A stretch of DNA of 64,000 nt from Nevskia sp. (GCA_031291075.1 JARLJS010000095.1:25240-89239); one strand, 5' to 3'; shown: positions 8,632 to 19,153, counted from the first letter of the stretch. Notes: generated by a model not told the origin, from the letters alone. Numbers and translations are program-made.

Positions 8632-9462
8632 TCAGGCGCGCGCGGCGGCCGCCTGCTGCGCCAGCTCTTCCCCGCGCAGGCGGGCACGGCTGTCGGCCGC
8701 GGCCAGCGCTTCGCGGAAGATGCGGCCGAGGCCGGCGGCTTCAAGATGGGCCACGGCGGCCTCGGTGCTGCCGCCCTTGGAGGTCACCTGCGCGCGCAGC
8801 AGCGCCACGTCCTCGCCCGCCGCGCGCGCCATCTGCGCCGCGCCGACGAAGGTGCTATGCGCCAGCCGCGCCGCCACCGCCGGGTCCAGCCCCAGCGCCG
8901 TGCCGGCGTCGCGCAGCACCTCGGTGAGCAGGAAGTAATAGGCCGGGCCGCAGCCCGACAGGGCCGTCACCGCGTCGATCTGCTCCTCGCGCTCCACCCA
9001 GCAGGTCTCGCCGACGCTGCCGAGCACGTGCTCCGCCTGCGCCCGCGCCGTCGCCGCCAGCTCCGGCGGCGCGTACAGGCCGCTGATGCCGCAGCGGAAC
9101 AGGGCCGGCGTGTTCGGCATGGCGCGCACTACCGCCGCGCTGCCCAGCCACTGCGCCAGCGTGGCCACGCGCACCCCGGCGGCAACCGAGATGGTCAGGG
9201 CGCCGGGCTGCGGCCGCAGGCCGCGCACCGCTTCCGCCATCTGCTGCGGCTTCACCGCCAGCACCAGGATGTCGGCGCCGGCCGCGGTCTCGACGTTGTC
9301 GGTGCCGGTGGCCACGCCGAAGCGCTGGCGCAGGCGGGCGGCGCTGTCGGCGCTGCGTACCGCCACGCGCAGACGCTGCGCCGGATGGCCGGCGGCGAGC
9401 AGGCCGCCGATCAGGCTGGCCGCCATGTTGCCGCCGCCGATGAATGCGATAAGTGGATACAT
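8632..9462 (-). CDS. proC: pyrroline-5-carboxylate reductase
   Basis: A 276-residue NAD(P)H-dependent enzyme for the last step of proline synthesis. The Rossmann motif FIGGGNMA lies at residues about 7-14. The segments [10 protein letters not shown] and SGCGPAYYF, and the C-terminal [11 protein letters not shown], are the family signatures. The open frame continues upstream of the start, but [14 protein letters not shown] gives the normal N-terminus, so the start is 9462. It is the first gene of the proC-yggT-metX-metW operon. yggS and pilT, common upstream neighbours elsewhere, are absent; ilvA starts divergently 44 nt away. Confidence 0.94.
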   Translation of the reverse strand: MYPLIAFIGGGNMAASLIGGLLAAGHPAQRLRVAVRSADSAARLRQRFGVATGTDNVETAAGADILVLAVKPQQMAEAVRGLRPQPGALTISVAAGVRVATLAQWLGSAAVVRAMPNTPALFRCGISGLYAPPELAATARAQAEHVLGSVGETCWVEREEQIDAVTALSGCGPAYYFLLTEVLRDAGTALGLDPAVAARLAHSTFVGAAQMARAAGEDVALLRAQVTSKGGSTEAAVAHLEAAGLGRIFREALAAADSRARLRGEELAQQAAAARA

Positions 9463-9505
9463 GCCCGGGAGAGTTTGCTTGATTTGAGCTAGATTACGGG
9501 CCCTT

Positions 9506-11116
9506 ATGATAAGTGACGCCGCCCCGCGGCACGATCCCGTGCACAACAAGCCAAGCCCCGTACGCTCCCCCCGGCCCGCCGAGCGCGACCGCCTGCTGCG
9601 CCAGTACCGTGCCCGCATCGAGCAGGCGCGGGTCTACGAGGTTGCCGTGGTGAGCGCGCTGGAGCCGGCGCCGAAGCTGTCGGAGCGGCTCGGCCACAAT
9701 GTCCTGCTCAAGCGCGAGGACCAGCAGAGCGTCCATTCCTTCAAGCTGCGCGGCGCCTACAACAAGATCGTGGGATTGCCGGAGGCGCAGCGCGCGCGCG
9801 GCGTGATCTGCGCCTCCGCCGGCAATCATGCGCAGGGGGTGGCGCTGGCGGCGCAGCGGCTCGGCATCCCGGCCTGGATCGTGATGCCGCGCACCACGCC
9901 GCCGATCAAGGTGGACTCGGTGCGGCGCCTAGGCGGCCGCGCCGTGCTGCACCGCGAAACCTACGACGACGCGGCGGCGCATGCCGCCGCGCTGGCGGAG
10001 GAAAAAGGGCTTGCAGCGATCCCGCCCTACGACGATCCCGAGGTGATCGCCGGCCAGGGCACGGTGGGCAAGGAGATCCACGAACAGCTCGGCGCCGGCC
10101 GGCTCGACGCCGTGTTCGTGCCCATCGGTGGCGGCGGCCTGGTGGCGGGTGTGTCGGCCTACCTCAAGGCGCTGCGCCCCGGGGTCCAGGTGATCGGCGT
10201 GGAGGCGGACGACTCCGACTGCATGGCGCAGGCGCTGGAGGCCGGGCGCCGGGTCAAGCTGGCGCAGGTGGGCCTGTTCGCCGACGGTGTGGCCGTGCGC
10301 CAGGCCGGCGCCGAGACCTTCCGCGTCGCCCGCCACACCGTGGACGCGGTGATCCGGGTCGGCGTCGACGAGATCTGCGCGGCGATCCGCGACGTGTTCC
10401 AGGAAAACCGCAGCGTGCCGGAGCCGGCCGGGGCGCTGGGCGTGGCCGGGCTCAAGCGCTGGGCCGCGCAGAACCCGGGCGGCGGCAAGACCTGCGTGGC
10501 CATCGTCAGCGGCGCCAACCTCAACTTCGACCGTCTGCGCCACATCGCCGAGCGCGCCGAACTGGGTGACGGCCGCGAGACCCTGCTGGCGGTGACCATC
10601 CCGGAGCGGCCCGGCAGCTTCAAGCGCTTCCTCAAGGAGATCGGCCGGCGGCCGATCACAGAGTTCAACTATCGCTACGCCTCGCCGGCCGAGGCTCACG
10701 TATTTGCCGGTGTGCACTTCGCCGGCGCCGAGGACCGCGACGCGGTGCTGGCCAGGCTGGTTGCCGACGGTTACCCGGTGGTCGACATGAGTGGCAACGA
10801 GATGGCCAAGACGCACGTGCGCTACATGGTTGGCGGCCGCGCGCCGGGCCTGCCCGACGAGCACCTGTTCCGCTTCGAGTTTCCGGAGCGGCCGGGCGCC
10901 TGCCTGGACTTCCTCAGCGCCGTCAGCGGCCACTGGAACATCTCGCTGTTCCATTACCGCAATCACGGCGCCGCCTACGGCCGCGTGCTGTGCGGCCTGC
11001 AGGTACCCAAGGCGGAACGGGCCGAATGCCGGCGCGCGCTCGAGCATCTCGGCTACGAGTACTGGGACGAGAGCGATAACCCCGCCTACGCCCTGTTCCT
11101 CGGCACCGGCGGGTAG
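9506..11116 (+). CDS. ilvA: threonine ammonia-lyase, biosynthetic
   Basis: A 536-residue PLP enzyme that converts threonine to 2-oxobutanoate for isoleucine synthesis. The PLP lysine is in HSFKLRGAYNK (Lys80). The phosphate-binding loop is PIGGGGLVAG near residue 206. Two regulatory ACT-like domains follow, about residues 355-430 (starting TLLAVTIPERPGSFKRF) and 448-530 (RFEFPERPGACLDFL), so it should be the feedback-regulated form. It has about 25 more N-terminal residues than the E. coli enzyme and no clear ribosome binding site, so a later start is possible. Confidence 0.92.
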   Translation: MISDAAPRHDPVHNKPSPVRSPRPAERDRLLRQYRARIEQARVYEVAVVSALEPAPKLSERLGHNVLLKREDQQSVHSFKLRGAYNKIVGLPEAQRARGVICASAGNHAQGVALAAQRLGIPAWIVMPRTTPPIKVDSVRRLGGRAVLHRETYDDAAAHAAALAEEKGLAAIPPYDDPEVIAGQGTVGKEIHEQLGAGRLDAVFVPIGGGGLVAGVSAYLKALRPGVQVIGVEADDSDCMAQALEAGRRVKLAQVGLFADGVAVRQAGAETFRVARHTVDAVIRVGVDEICAAIRDVFQENRSVPEPAGALGVAGLKRWAAQNPGGGKTCVAIVSGANLNFDRLRHIAERAELGDGRETLLAVTIPERPGSFKRFLKEIGRRPITEFNYRYASPAEAHVFAGVHFAGAEDRDAVLARLVADGYPVVDMSGNEMAKTHVRYMVGGRAPGLPDEHLFRFEFPERPGACLDFLSAVSGHWNISLFHYRNHGAAYGRVLCGLQVPKAERAECRRALEHLGYEYWDESDNPAYALFLGTGG

Positions 11117-11141
11117 GCTGCGCCGTCGCGCGGCAACCTCG

Positions 11142-11260
11142 CCTCTCCCTTTGGGAGAGGCCGCGCCGCGAGGCGCGGGTGAGGGCGCGGGGTATCGGTT
11201 GCGCGCAACACTTGTGGCCGTGCCGCCCTCACCCCTGCCCCTCTCCCAAAGGGAGAGGGG
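11142..11260. repeat. dispersed palindromic repeat, CTCTCCC family, copy 2
   Basis: It has the same order as the element at 6097-6214: a CCTCTCCCTTTGGGAGAGG hairpin, a GCGCGAGGCGCGGGTGAGGGCG-like arm, a variable middle, then CCCTCACCCCTGCCCC and a closing CTCCCAAAGGGAG palindrome. It lies between convergent ilvA and the EVE-domain gene, where it could also stop transcription. Confidence 0.8.
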
Positions 11261-11290
11261 ACAATATGGCATACACCCGCATTACCGGTC

Positions 11291-11749
<459 letters not shown>

Positions 11750-11784
11750 GGAACGTGCGCCCCCGCTCGGGAAAGTGACGGCGG

Positions 11785-12408
11785 CTATTTTAATGGGCTC
11801 GGCGCGCCGTCGCGGACGTACATCACCCCCTCGCCGGTGCTCTGCACGTCGGCCAGGAATTGCAGCGCCGACTGGCGCACGATCACCGAGAACGCCTCGC
11901 CGGTCGGGTGGGGCTGGCCGCGGCTGGGGGTCGGTGTGCGGCCGGCCACCGTGATCATGGCGTGGCTGTACAGGCCGGTATGCGGCTTGGCCTGCGGGCG
12001 CTCCAGCAGGCTGTAGGCGAAGTTGTAGTTGTCGCGTGTGGATACGCCCACCAGGCCCTCGGTCAGGCCGGTGACTAGTCCGTTCATGTGCCCCCGCTCG
12101 GGGTCGGTGCGGTCGTCGACCGTGACCTTCAGCGTCGCCCCGGCCGCTGGGCCGGCCGGCATCAGCATGCGGGTATTGCGCAACACGTTGCGCACTTCCT
12201 TGCAGACCGCCTCGTCGACTTCCGGATGCGGCTCGCCGTTGCGCTTGAATTCGCAGACGACATGCACCGGCGTCGGCGGATCGCGGGCCGCCAACTCCGG
12301 AAAATCGGCCTTGTCGTGCCCGTCCTCGACAAACGAGTGCACCGACACGCAGCCGCTTGCCCCCACGGCGAGCAACGGGCCCACCCATCCTGATCGAAGC
12401 AGATGCAT
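11785..12408 (-). CDS. lipoprotein of unknown function, paralog A
   Basis: A 207-residue protein with an N-terminal hydrophobic stretch ending ASGC, a probable lipobox at Cys20. It shares its layout with the protein encoded at 12504-13130: CVSV, then (V/Y)EDGHDK, then ARDPPTPV, a KVTVDDR(T/S)D strand, LYSHAMITVAG, and a C-terminal FLADVQST segment. The paralogs align end to end. The single KVTVDDR phrase recalls YajG-type lipoproteins but I would not assign it. Two conserved cysteines beyond the lipobox (VVCEF, AVCKEV) could form a disulfide in the periplasm. Confidence 0.7.
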   Translation of the reverse strand: MHLLRSGWVGPLLAVGASGCVSVHSFVEDGHDKADFPELAARDPPTPVHVVCEFKRNGEPHPEVDEAVCKEVRNVLRNTRMLMPAGPAAGATLKVTVDDRTDPERGHMNGLVTGLTEGLVGVSTRDNYNFAYSLLERPQAKPHTGLYSHAMITVAGRTPTPSRGQPHPTGEAFSVIVRQSALQFLADVQSTGEGVMYVRDGAPSPLK

Positions 12409-12503
12409 GCTGGCTTCTTCCAGTCCTTGGAAGAGCTAAGGACAGCGGCTCCGGCGCCGGGGTTCACACGATCCGCCGAGCGGCGGCCGGCGGCCCGCCC
12501 GGA

Positions 12504-13130
12504 TCAGGGCGGCGTCGGCGTATCGGGTACGAACATCACCGGGCCGTCCATCCCGGCGGTGGCCTGGATGTCGTGGAGGAACTCCAGCACCGACTGCTGC
12601 ACGATGACGGCGAAGGCATCTCCGGCCGAGCGCGGCCGGCCGTAGCCCGGCACGGGTGCGTCGCCGGCGACCGTGATCATGGCGTGGTCGTACAGCCCCG
12701 ACTGCGGTGGCGCCCCGTCCGCATTCAGCAGGCTGAGCGCGAAGCGGAAGTCGTCGCGCGCGGTGAGCCCGACCTTACCCTGGGTGGCGCCGGTCATAAT
12801 GCCTTCGGAGCGGTCGCGGGCGAGGTCGGAGCGGTCGTCCACCGTCACCTTGAGCGTGGCCGCGGCATCTGTCTCCGCCGGCAGCAGCACCTGGGTTTGC
12901 TGCAGCACCCGTGCGACTTCCCTGCAGATCGTGCTGTCGACGTCCGGCTCCGGCTCGCCGTTGCGCGTGTATTCGCAGACCATCTGCACCGGCGTCGGCG
13001 GATCGCGCGGCTTGAGCTCGCGGTAGTCGGTCTTGTCGTGCCCGTCCTCGACGTAAGCGTTGACGCTCACGCAGCCGCTGCCCAGCAGCGCGAACAGGCA
13101 GCCAGCCATCCCCAATTGGCGTATCGGCAT
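12504..13130 (-). CDS. lipoprotein of unknown function, paralog B
   Basis: A 208-residue tandem paralog of the protein at 11785-12408, read first in this minus-strand pair with 95 nt between them. The signal peptide ends LLGSGC (Cys20), a weaker lipobox. Conserved with paralog A are VEDGHDKTDY, RDPPTPVQMVCEY, the VTVDDRSD strand, GLYDHAMITVAG and a late FLHDIQAT motif. Divergence is highest between about residues 85 and 125. No known domain is recognised. Location in an outer- or inner-membrane lipoprotein pool is inferred from the signal only. Confidence 0.7.
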   Translation of the reverse strand: MPIRQLGMAGCLFALLGSGCVSVNAYVEDGHDKTDYRELKPRDPPTPVQMVCEYTRNGEPEPDVDSTICREVARVLQQTQVLLPAETDAAATLKVTVDDRSDLARDRSEGIMTGATQGKVGLTARDDFRFALSLLNADGAPPQSGLYDHAMITVAGDAPVPGYGRPRSAGDAFAVIVQQSVLEFLHDIQATAGMDGPVMFVPDTPTPP

Positions 13131-13181
13131 GCTCCCCCCTCATCGCAGTTTGTCACGCGCCGTGCCCGCTTGACCAGCGCG

Positions 13182-13787
13182 TCAGCGGAAGCGGCGCAGT
13201 CCATGTTCGGTGACCACGGCGTCGAGACGCACGTCCCACGGATCGCGCGGGATCTCCGCTGCCTCCTGCACCGCATAGGCGTAGCCCACCAGCAGCGGCC
13301 GCCGGACCTTGCGCCTGCAGGCCAGCGCGCGGTCGTAGTAGCCGGCGCCGTTGCCGAGGCGGTGGCCGTCGCCGTCGAAACCCAGCAGCGGCAGCACGAT
13401 CAGGTCGAACGCGCGGGCCCGGCGCAGCGCTCCGTCGCGCGCCGGCCGCGGCAGGCCCAGCGCGTCGCGCCGCAGCCTGGCGCCGGGGCGCAGGCAGGCG
13501 AAGCCCATCTCGCGCGGCCCGCGTGTGCGCGGCACCCACACCTCGCAGCCCCGGCGCTGCAGGCTGCGGATCAGGACCGGCGTGGCCAGTTCCGAATGCA
13601 CCGACAGGTAGACCGCCACGCGGCGTGCGCGCCGGACATGCCGCCAGCGCAGCAGATGCGCGGCGGCACGGCGTTCGCAGTGGTTGCGCCGGGCGCGGCC
13701 GATGGCTTGCCGGCGCCGGCGCAGGACCAGGCGCAGCTCGCGCTTGGTCGGTGAAGGGGGAAGGGTGTCTCCCGCGTGTGCCGTCAT
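13182..13787 (-). CDS. fthC: 5-formyltetrahydrofolate cyclo-ligase
   Basis: A 201-residue enzyme that converts 5-formyl-THF to 5,10-methenyl-THF with ATP. Signatures are TKRELRLVLRRRRQAIG at the N-terminal substrate region, and the ATP-binding loop GNGAGYYDRAL with LVGYAYA after it. The Arg-rich N-terminal half is typical. Position downstream of 6S RNA and zapA is the conserved gammaproteobacterial arrangement. The only reasonable ATG (13787) lies about 24 nt inside the predicted 3' arm of 6S RNA. In-frame codons extend to 13901, but that stretch is the RNA gene. Confidence 0.88.
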   Translation of the reverse strand: MTAHAGDTLPPSPTKRELRLVLRRRRQAIGRARRNHCERRAAAHLLRWRHVRRARRVAVYLSVHSELATPVLIRSLQRRGCEVWVPRTRGPREMGFACLRPGARLRRDALGLPRPARDGALRRARAFDLIVLPLLGFDGDGHRLGNGAGYYDRALACRRKVRRPLLVGYAYAVQEAAEIPRDPWDVRLDAVVTEHGLRRFR

Positions 13788-13949
13788 CTGTCTTCGACCT
13801 TGAGACAGCGTCTCAAGTGGGCGCCGCGCCACATAATCGGGCTTTCCGCTGCAAGGCGGACCTGCGCTCCCTATGCGGGTGAGGCTCCCTTTGCATGGCA
13901 ATTAGGCTCAAGGGGTTCCTGACGGACCACGAACACCGCAGGAGACACC
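13764..13949 (-). ncRNA. ssrS: 6S RNA (ssrS)
   Basis: This is a regulator that binds sigma-70 RNA polymerase. On the minus strand the 5' arm GGTGTCTCCTGCGGTGT pairs with the 3' arm ACACGCGGGAGACACC, closing a structure of about 186 nt, the usual length. Inside lie a CCCCTTGAGCC box, a GGAAAGCC box and a late CTTGAGACGCTGTCTCAAG hairpin. These match the order of segments in E. coli and Pseudomonas 6S RNA. Location between zapA and fthC is the conserved site. Ends are estimated from the pairing. Confidence 0.88.
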
Positions 13950-13956
13950 GGCTCGG

Positions 13957-13986
13957 AACATAGCATCAAGCGCCGGTGGAGGCCAA
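13957..13986 (-). promoter_or_regulatory. sigma-70 promoter of 6S RNA
   Basis: On the minus strand TTGGCC (13981-13986) and TATGTT (13957-13962) are separated by 18 nt. The -10 box ends 7 nt before the predicted 6S RNA 5' end at about 13949. Both boxes and spacing are reasonable for a sigma-70 promoter. Confidence 0.6.
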
Positions 13987-14049
13987 TAGGCAGCGATGAG
14001 TGGTCGGTGCGCCGTGACCGGCGCGCGTGCGTGATGCCGAAGTCACCGG

Positions 14050-14391
14050 CTAATCGGTGCTCGTGAGCGTGTGATCGATGTCCAGCCCGAGCTGGCGCAC
14101 GCGCTCGATGGCCGCCTCGTCCTGCGGCGTGACGCCGGCGTGGCCCTTGGCGGCCAGCAGCTCGCGCGCCAGGTTGAGCGCCGTCATCACCGCGATGCGC
14201 TCCGCCCCCAGGGCCTTGCCGCGGCGGCGGATCGCGGTCATGCGCTCGTTGAGGTAATCGGCGGAAGCCACCAGCGCCTCGTGCTCGTCGGGCGGGCAGG
14301 CCACGGTGTATTCGCGGCTCATGATGCGTACCGTCACCGTCAACGGATCGCTTTTGCTTGCGCTCTCCACCATGAGCGTCCTCTCCTTCAT
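14050..14391 (-). CDS. zapA: cell division protein ZapA
   Basis: A 113-residue protein that bundles FtsZ at the division ring. The N-terminal half (VTVRIMSREYTVACPPDEHEALVASADYLNERM) is the globular ZapA domain. The second half, from RIAVMTALNLARELL, is the long helix used for tetramer coiled coils. The ATG at 14391 overlaps the upstream stop as ATGA. An alternative ATG at 14373 has a better ribosome binding site, AAGGAG nine bases away, and may be the real start. 6S RNA lies directly downstream. Confidence 0.88.
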   Translation of the reverse strand: MKERTLMVESASKSDPLTVTVRIMSREYTVACPPDEHEALVASADYLNERMTAIRRRGKALGAERIAVMTALNLARELLAAKGHAGVTPQDEAAIERVRQLGLDIDHTLTSTD

Positions 14392-14582
14392 GGTGCCTGG
14401 TCGCTTTCGAGCAGGCGGATGCGTTCGACCACGCCCTCGATGCGGCGCTTCAACTCCGCGTTGAGCGCGAGCAGGCGGTCGCGTTCCTGCAATGCGCGCT
14501 TGCGCTCCAGGCGCGCCTGCCGGTATGCCGCGATCAGGCGTTGCACGCGCTCTTCCAGTTGCGCAAGTTCGTTGTGGAGCAT
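14388..14582 (-). CDS. small coiled-coil protein (TIGR02449-like)
   Basis: A 64-residue protein made almost entirely of charged helix with leucine heptads (LAQLEERVQRLIAAYRQA, LLALNAELKRRIEGVVERI). This size, composition and position just before zapA match the TIGR02449 family. It resembles ZapB in style, so a division role is plausible but unproven. ATG at 14582 is used; a TTG two codons upstream (14588) is in frame. Coupled to zapA by a 4-nt overlap. Confidence 0.75.
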   Translation of the reverse strand: MLHNELAQLEERVQRLIAAYRQARLERKRALQERDRLLALNAELKRRIEGVVERIRLLESDQAP

Positions 14583-14653
14583 GGACAAGCCGGCATTGAT
14601 CCTGTCGCAGTATAGCTCAGCGGCCGCCCCCCTTCGGCGGCCTCCGGGCGGCC

Positions 14654-14685
14654 AAAAAAGAACGCCCGGCGGTGGCCGGGCGTTC
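14654..14685 (-). terminator. intrinsic terminator of the DegP/DegQ gene
   Basis: An 11-bp perfect stem GAACGCCCGGC (14660-14670) and GCCGGGCGTTC (14675-14685) with loop GGTG. On the minus strand it is followed by a run of six U. It starts 18 nt past the protease stop. Confidence 0.9.
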
Positions 14686-14702
14686 GCCTGAAACGCCTGC
14701 CG

Positions 14703-16127
<1,425 letters not shown>

Positions 16128-16247
16128 TGTGTAATCCTTATGAAAGAACGTCCGCTATCGCAGCGGCGAGCGCTATGACCGTGCGCCGGCCGCCGAGTTT
16201 CGCGGCGGCTGCCCCGGCAGCCGCGCGCCGCCTTCGGATATTAGGGC

Positions 16248-16883
16248 TTAGCGGAGACGAATCAAGGGGTTGAGCGCATAGCGCCCGGTGATGGCGGCGC
16301 TCGCCAGGACGTGGCCGGCAAGCGCGGCGCGGACCTGGGCGGCGGTGAACTGCCCTTCCACCGGGCAGCGCTCCAGGTCCACCGCGTGCAGCTCGAAGCG
16401 GTAGTGGTGCGGCACGCTGTCGTTCCACGGTGGGCAGGGGCCGTCGTAGCCGAAATAGGGGCCTTCCATGTCCTTGTCGCCGGCGAACCAGCCGGTGTAG
16501 TCGTTGATGCCCTGGCGGCTGCCCGCCGGGCCGCCGGGATCGCGCTTGCCACGGGCGGTGATGCCGCTGCTGCAGGCGCCTTCGCCGATGGCGGTATCCC
16601 CCGCCGGGATGTCGACCATCACCCAGTGCACGAACTCGCCGCGCGGCAGCCTGGCCGGCAGCACCGTGCCCGCCACGTTGACGTGCGCCGGCTTGGGCGA
16701 AGGCGCGTCGCCGTCCACGCACAGCAGCACCAGGCTGCGCGTGCCCGCGGGGACGCCGCTCCAGTGCAGTTCAGGGTTGAGGTTCCGCGACAGCGCCAGG
16801 TGCCCCACCGGGGCCTTGATGGCGAAGGCACAGCGGCCGGGGATGACGCCGCCGTGGGGGAAGCTGCGGCTGGCGAGTTTCAT
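16248..16883 (-). CDS. YbhB/YbcL family (PEBP-like) protein
   Basis: A 211-residue phosphatidylethanolamine-binding-protein-like fold. Family segments are LNPELHWSGVPAGTRSLVLLCVDGDAP, FVHWVMVDIPAG, and GPCPPWNDSVPHHYRFELHAVD. No signal peptide is visible. Bacterial PEBP proteins (Raf-kinase-inhibitor-like) have no settled function. It follows sohB on the same strand with a 36-nt gap, so the two may share a transcript. Confidence 0.88.
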   Translation of the reverse strand: MKLASRSFPHGGVIPGRCAFAIKAPVGHLALSRNLNPELHWSGVPAGTRSLVLLCVDGDAPSPKPAHVNVAGTVLPARLPRGEFVHWVMVDIPAGDTAIGEGACSSGITARGKRDPGGPAGSRQGINDYTGWFAGDKDMEGPYFGYDGPCPPWNDSVPHHYRFELHAVDLERCPVEGQFTAAQVRAALAGHVLASAAITGRYALNPLIRLR

Positions 16884-16919
16884 GGAGGTCTCCTGCAGGC
16901 GGGAAGGCGGCAGGTAGTA

Positions 16920-17933
16920 TCACATTCCCGGCGGACGCCGCCACAGCGCGCCCAGGCGGCCCAGGTTGCCGACCAGCCGTTCGCGCAGGTTCTGGCGCAC
17001 GCGGTAGCGCAGCTCGTACACGTCGGCGGTCCGGGCGCGCTCCAGCAGGTGGTCGTCGCTGGTGCGGATCTCGTCCACCAGCTTCAGTTCCAGCGCCTCG
17101 GTGCCGTACCAATGCTCGCCGGTGGCGACGCGCTCGAGCGCCAGCTGCGGCCGGTTGGAAGCGACGAAGGCCTTGAACAGGCCGTGCGTATGCTCAAGCT
17201 CCTCGCGGAACTTGGCGCGCCCCGCGTCGCTGTTCTCGCCGAACAGCGTCAGCGTGCGCTTGTGCTCGCCGGCGGTGTGCAGTTCGTAGTCGATGTGGTG
17301 CTGGCGCAGCAGCCGGTTGAAATTGGGCAGCTGCCCCACCACCCCGATCGAACCGACGATGGCGAACGGCGCCGCGATCACGTGGTTGGCCACGCAGGCC
17401 ATCAGGTAGCCGCCGCTGGCGGCGACCTTGTCGATCGCCGCGGTCAGGCGCAGCCCGCGGTCGCGGATGCGCTGCAGCTGGGAGGCCGCCAGACCGTAGC
17501 CGTGGACCACGCCGCCGGCGCTCTCCAGCCGCAGCAGCACCTCGTCGCCGGGCCTGGCCACCTGCAGCAGGGCGCTGATCTCCTCGCGCAGGGTGCTGAC
17601 CCGGCTGGCCTCGAGGTCGCCGTGGAAGTCCAGCACGAACAGGCGGGGTCGCGCCGGGCCGCCCTTTTTCAGTGCGCGCGCCTCGGCCTTGCGCTCGCGC
17701 CTCAGACGCTTGTGCTCGAGCTTGAGCTGCTCCCGGCTGAGCAGGGCGCGATTGAGGATTTCGCCGAGCTGCCGCAGCCGGCGGTTGACGTTTTTCACTT
17801 CCAGCCGTTCGCCGCTGTCCCCGCGCGCTCCGCGCACGAGTCCGGCGGCCAGAACCCCCAGGATCGCCAAACTAGCGACCCAGGTCACGGTTTTGGCCAA
17901 AAAAAGACCATATTGAAACAAAAAATCATGCAC
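16920..17933 (-). CDS. sohB: protease SohB (S49 family)
   Basis: A 337-residue inner-membrane serine protease of the SppA/SohB family (E. coli SohB 349). The N-terminus FLFQYGLFLAKTV and a membrane span match SohB. The catalytic region has ESAGGVVHGYGLAASQLQRI and then DKVAASGGYLMACVA with the nucleophile Ser in AASGGY. APFAIVGSIGVVGQLPNF follows. The long frame runs on upstream to 18005, but a GTG at 17933 with AAGGAG six bases upstream gives the start expected from the family, so I use that. Confidence 0.9.
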   Translation of the reverse strand: MHDFLFQYGLFLAKTVTWVASLAILGVLAAGLVRGARGDSGERLEVKNVNRRLRQLGEILNRALLSREQLKLEHKRLRRERKAEARALKKGGPARPRLFVLDFHGDLEASRVSTLREEISALLQVARPGDEVLLRLESAGGVVHGYGLAASQLQRIRDRGLRLTAAIDKVAASGGYLMACVANHVIAAPFAIVGSIGVVGQLPNFNRLLRQHHIDYELHTAGEHKRTLTLFGENSDAGRAKFREELEHTHGLFKAFVASNRPQLALERVATGEHWYGTEALELKLVDEIRTSDDHLLERARTADVYELRYRVRQNLRERLVGNLGRLGALWRRPPGM

Positions 17934-18000
17934 ACACGGCTCCTTCGGGACTATCATTGGCTCCTGACGCAGACGCAGGGCTGGGCAGGGCCTGCCTAAG

Positions 18001-18029
18001 TTCAATTTGTCATGATCCTTGCGTATACT
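18001..18029 (+). promoter_or_regulatory. likely sigma-70 promoter of the OmpA-like gene
   Basis: TATACT at 18024-18029 is a good -10 box. TTCAAT at 18001-18006 is a weak -35 at the correct 17-nt spacing. It leaves a leader of about 48 nt before the ATG, with AGGAAGAGG upstream of the start. Confidence 0.5.
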
Positions 18030-18083
18030 AGATTCGCACGGTTTAGCGTGCTCGGGGTTCCATAAGGAAGAGGTTAAGCTCTA

Positions 18084-19103
18084 ATGAACAACCGTTTGCA
18101 TTTGCAGCTCATTCGATCCGGCCTTGCCCTGACGCTCCTCGCGGCGGCGGTTCCTTCGCACGCCGATGACGTTGCAATGCGTCCGTACATCGGTGAAAGC
18201 TTCATGTACACCTTCTCGGACAGCAAGCGCACGTCCGACAACGGTGTCGGCGGCATGATCGGCGGCGGCGTCCCCATCAACCGCTTCCTCAACCTCGAGC
18301 TGGACGGCGCCTACTCGCATTTCAATTCGAACAACAACGCCGGCAGCCAGCCCTGGCAGCAGTACCTCGCCAAGGTGGACAGCCAGTTCTTCTTCTCGCG
18401 CAACCCCGAGTTCGCCCCGTACTTCGCGCTCGGCGCCGGCTACGACAAGGAAGTGCTGAAGACCGTCGGCCGCAACGGCGCGTTCACCGCCGATACCGGC
18501 CTGGGCGCGATCCACTACTTCAAGCTGTTCGACACCGATTTCGGCGTGCGCGCCGATGCCCGCTACCGCTGGGACGACGTCAAGAGCTCCAAGTTCCCCG
18601 GCACCAAGGTCAGCGGCAGCTTCGGCGAGCCCGTGCTGAGCCTGGGCCTGGTGATTCCGCTGGGTGGCGGCGCCGAGGCTGTGGGACCCGGAGGAGGGGA
18701 GGGTCATCCGCCGCCGCCGCCGCCGCCGACGCAACCCGGCCTGAAGGCGAACCAGCGCTTCGACGACGTGCACTTCGCCTTCGACAAGTACAACCTGACC
18801 GAGTACGCCAAGGCCAGCCTGGACGGCGACGTCACCACCATCAACAAGCTGAGCGGCTCCTACCCGAGCCTGAAGGTCGACATCTCCGGCCACACCGACT
18901 GGATCGGTACGGACGCCTACAACCAGGCGCTGTCCGAGCGTCGCGCCAACGCGGTCAAGGAATACCTGGTCCGCAAGGGTGTCGACGCCGGCCGTATCCG
19001 CACCTACGCCTACGGCGAAAGCCAGCCGGTGGCGCCGAACACCACGGCCGAAGGCCGCGCCCTCAACCGCCGCGCGGAGATCCGCACCACCGACGGCAAA
19101 TAA
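18084..19103 (+). CDS. OmpA family outer membrane protein
   Basis: A 339-residue protein. Signal peptide to about residue 27 (PSHA-DD). Residues about 30-195 are an eight-stranded beta-barrel type region (PYIGESFMYTFSD through SLGLVIPLGGG). A Gly/Pro linker with seven consecutive prolines follows. Residues about 225-335 form an OmpA C-terminal peptidoglycan-binding domain, with DISGHTDWIGTDAYNQALSE and ALNRRAEI. Strong ribosome binding site and a downstream terminator indicate a high-expression single-gene unit. The role is to tie the outer membrane to the wall. Confidence 0.92.
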   Translation: MNNRLHLQLIRSGLALTLLAAAVPSHADDVAMRPYIGESFMYTFSDSKRTSDNGVGGMIGGGVPINRFLNLELDGAYSHFNSNNNAGSQPWQQYLAKVDSQFFFSRNPEFAPYFALGAGYDKEVLKTVGRNGAFTADTGLGAIHYFKLFDTDFGVRADARYRWDDVKSSKFPGTKVSGSFGEPVLSLGLVIPLGGGAEAVGPGGGEGHPPPPPPPTQPGLKANQRFDDVHFAFDKYNLTEYAKASLDGDVTTINKLSGSYPSLKVDISGHTDWIGTDAYNQALSERRANAVKEYLVRKGVDAGRIRTYAYGESQPVAPNTTAEGRALNRRAEIRTTDGK

Positions 19104-19124
19104 GCGGTACGCTGCAAACCTCGA

Positions 19125-19153
19125 CCCCCGCCGCATTGCGGCGGGGGTTTTTG
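19125..19153 (+). terminator. intrinsic terminator of the OmpA-like gene
   Basis: A 10-bp perfect stem CCCCCGCCGC (19125-19134) and GCGGCGGGGG (19138-19147), loop ATT, followed by five T. It begins 22 nt after the stop codon. Confidence 0.93.

Noticed and set aside
13788..13901. Longer fthC reading frame starting at 13901
   Set aside because: The added 38 codons lie over the 6S RNA gene and give a protein start unlike the family; the ATG at 13787 is better.
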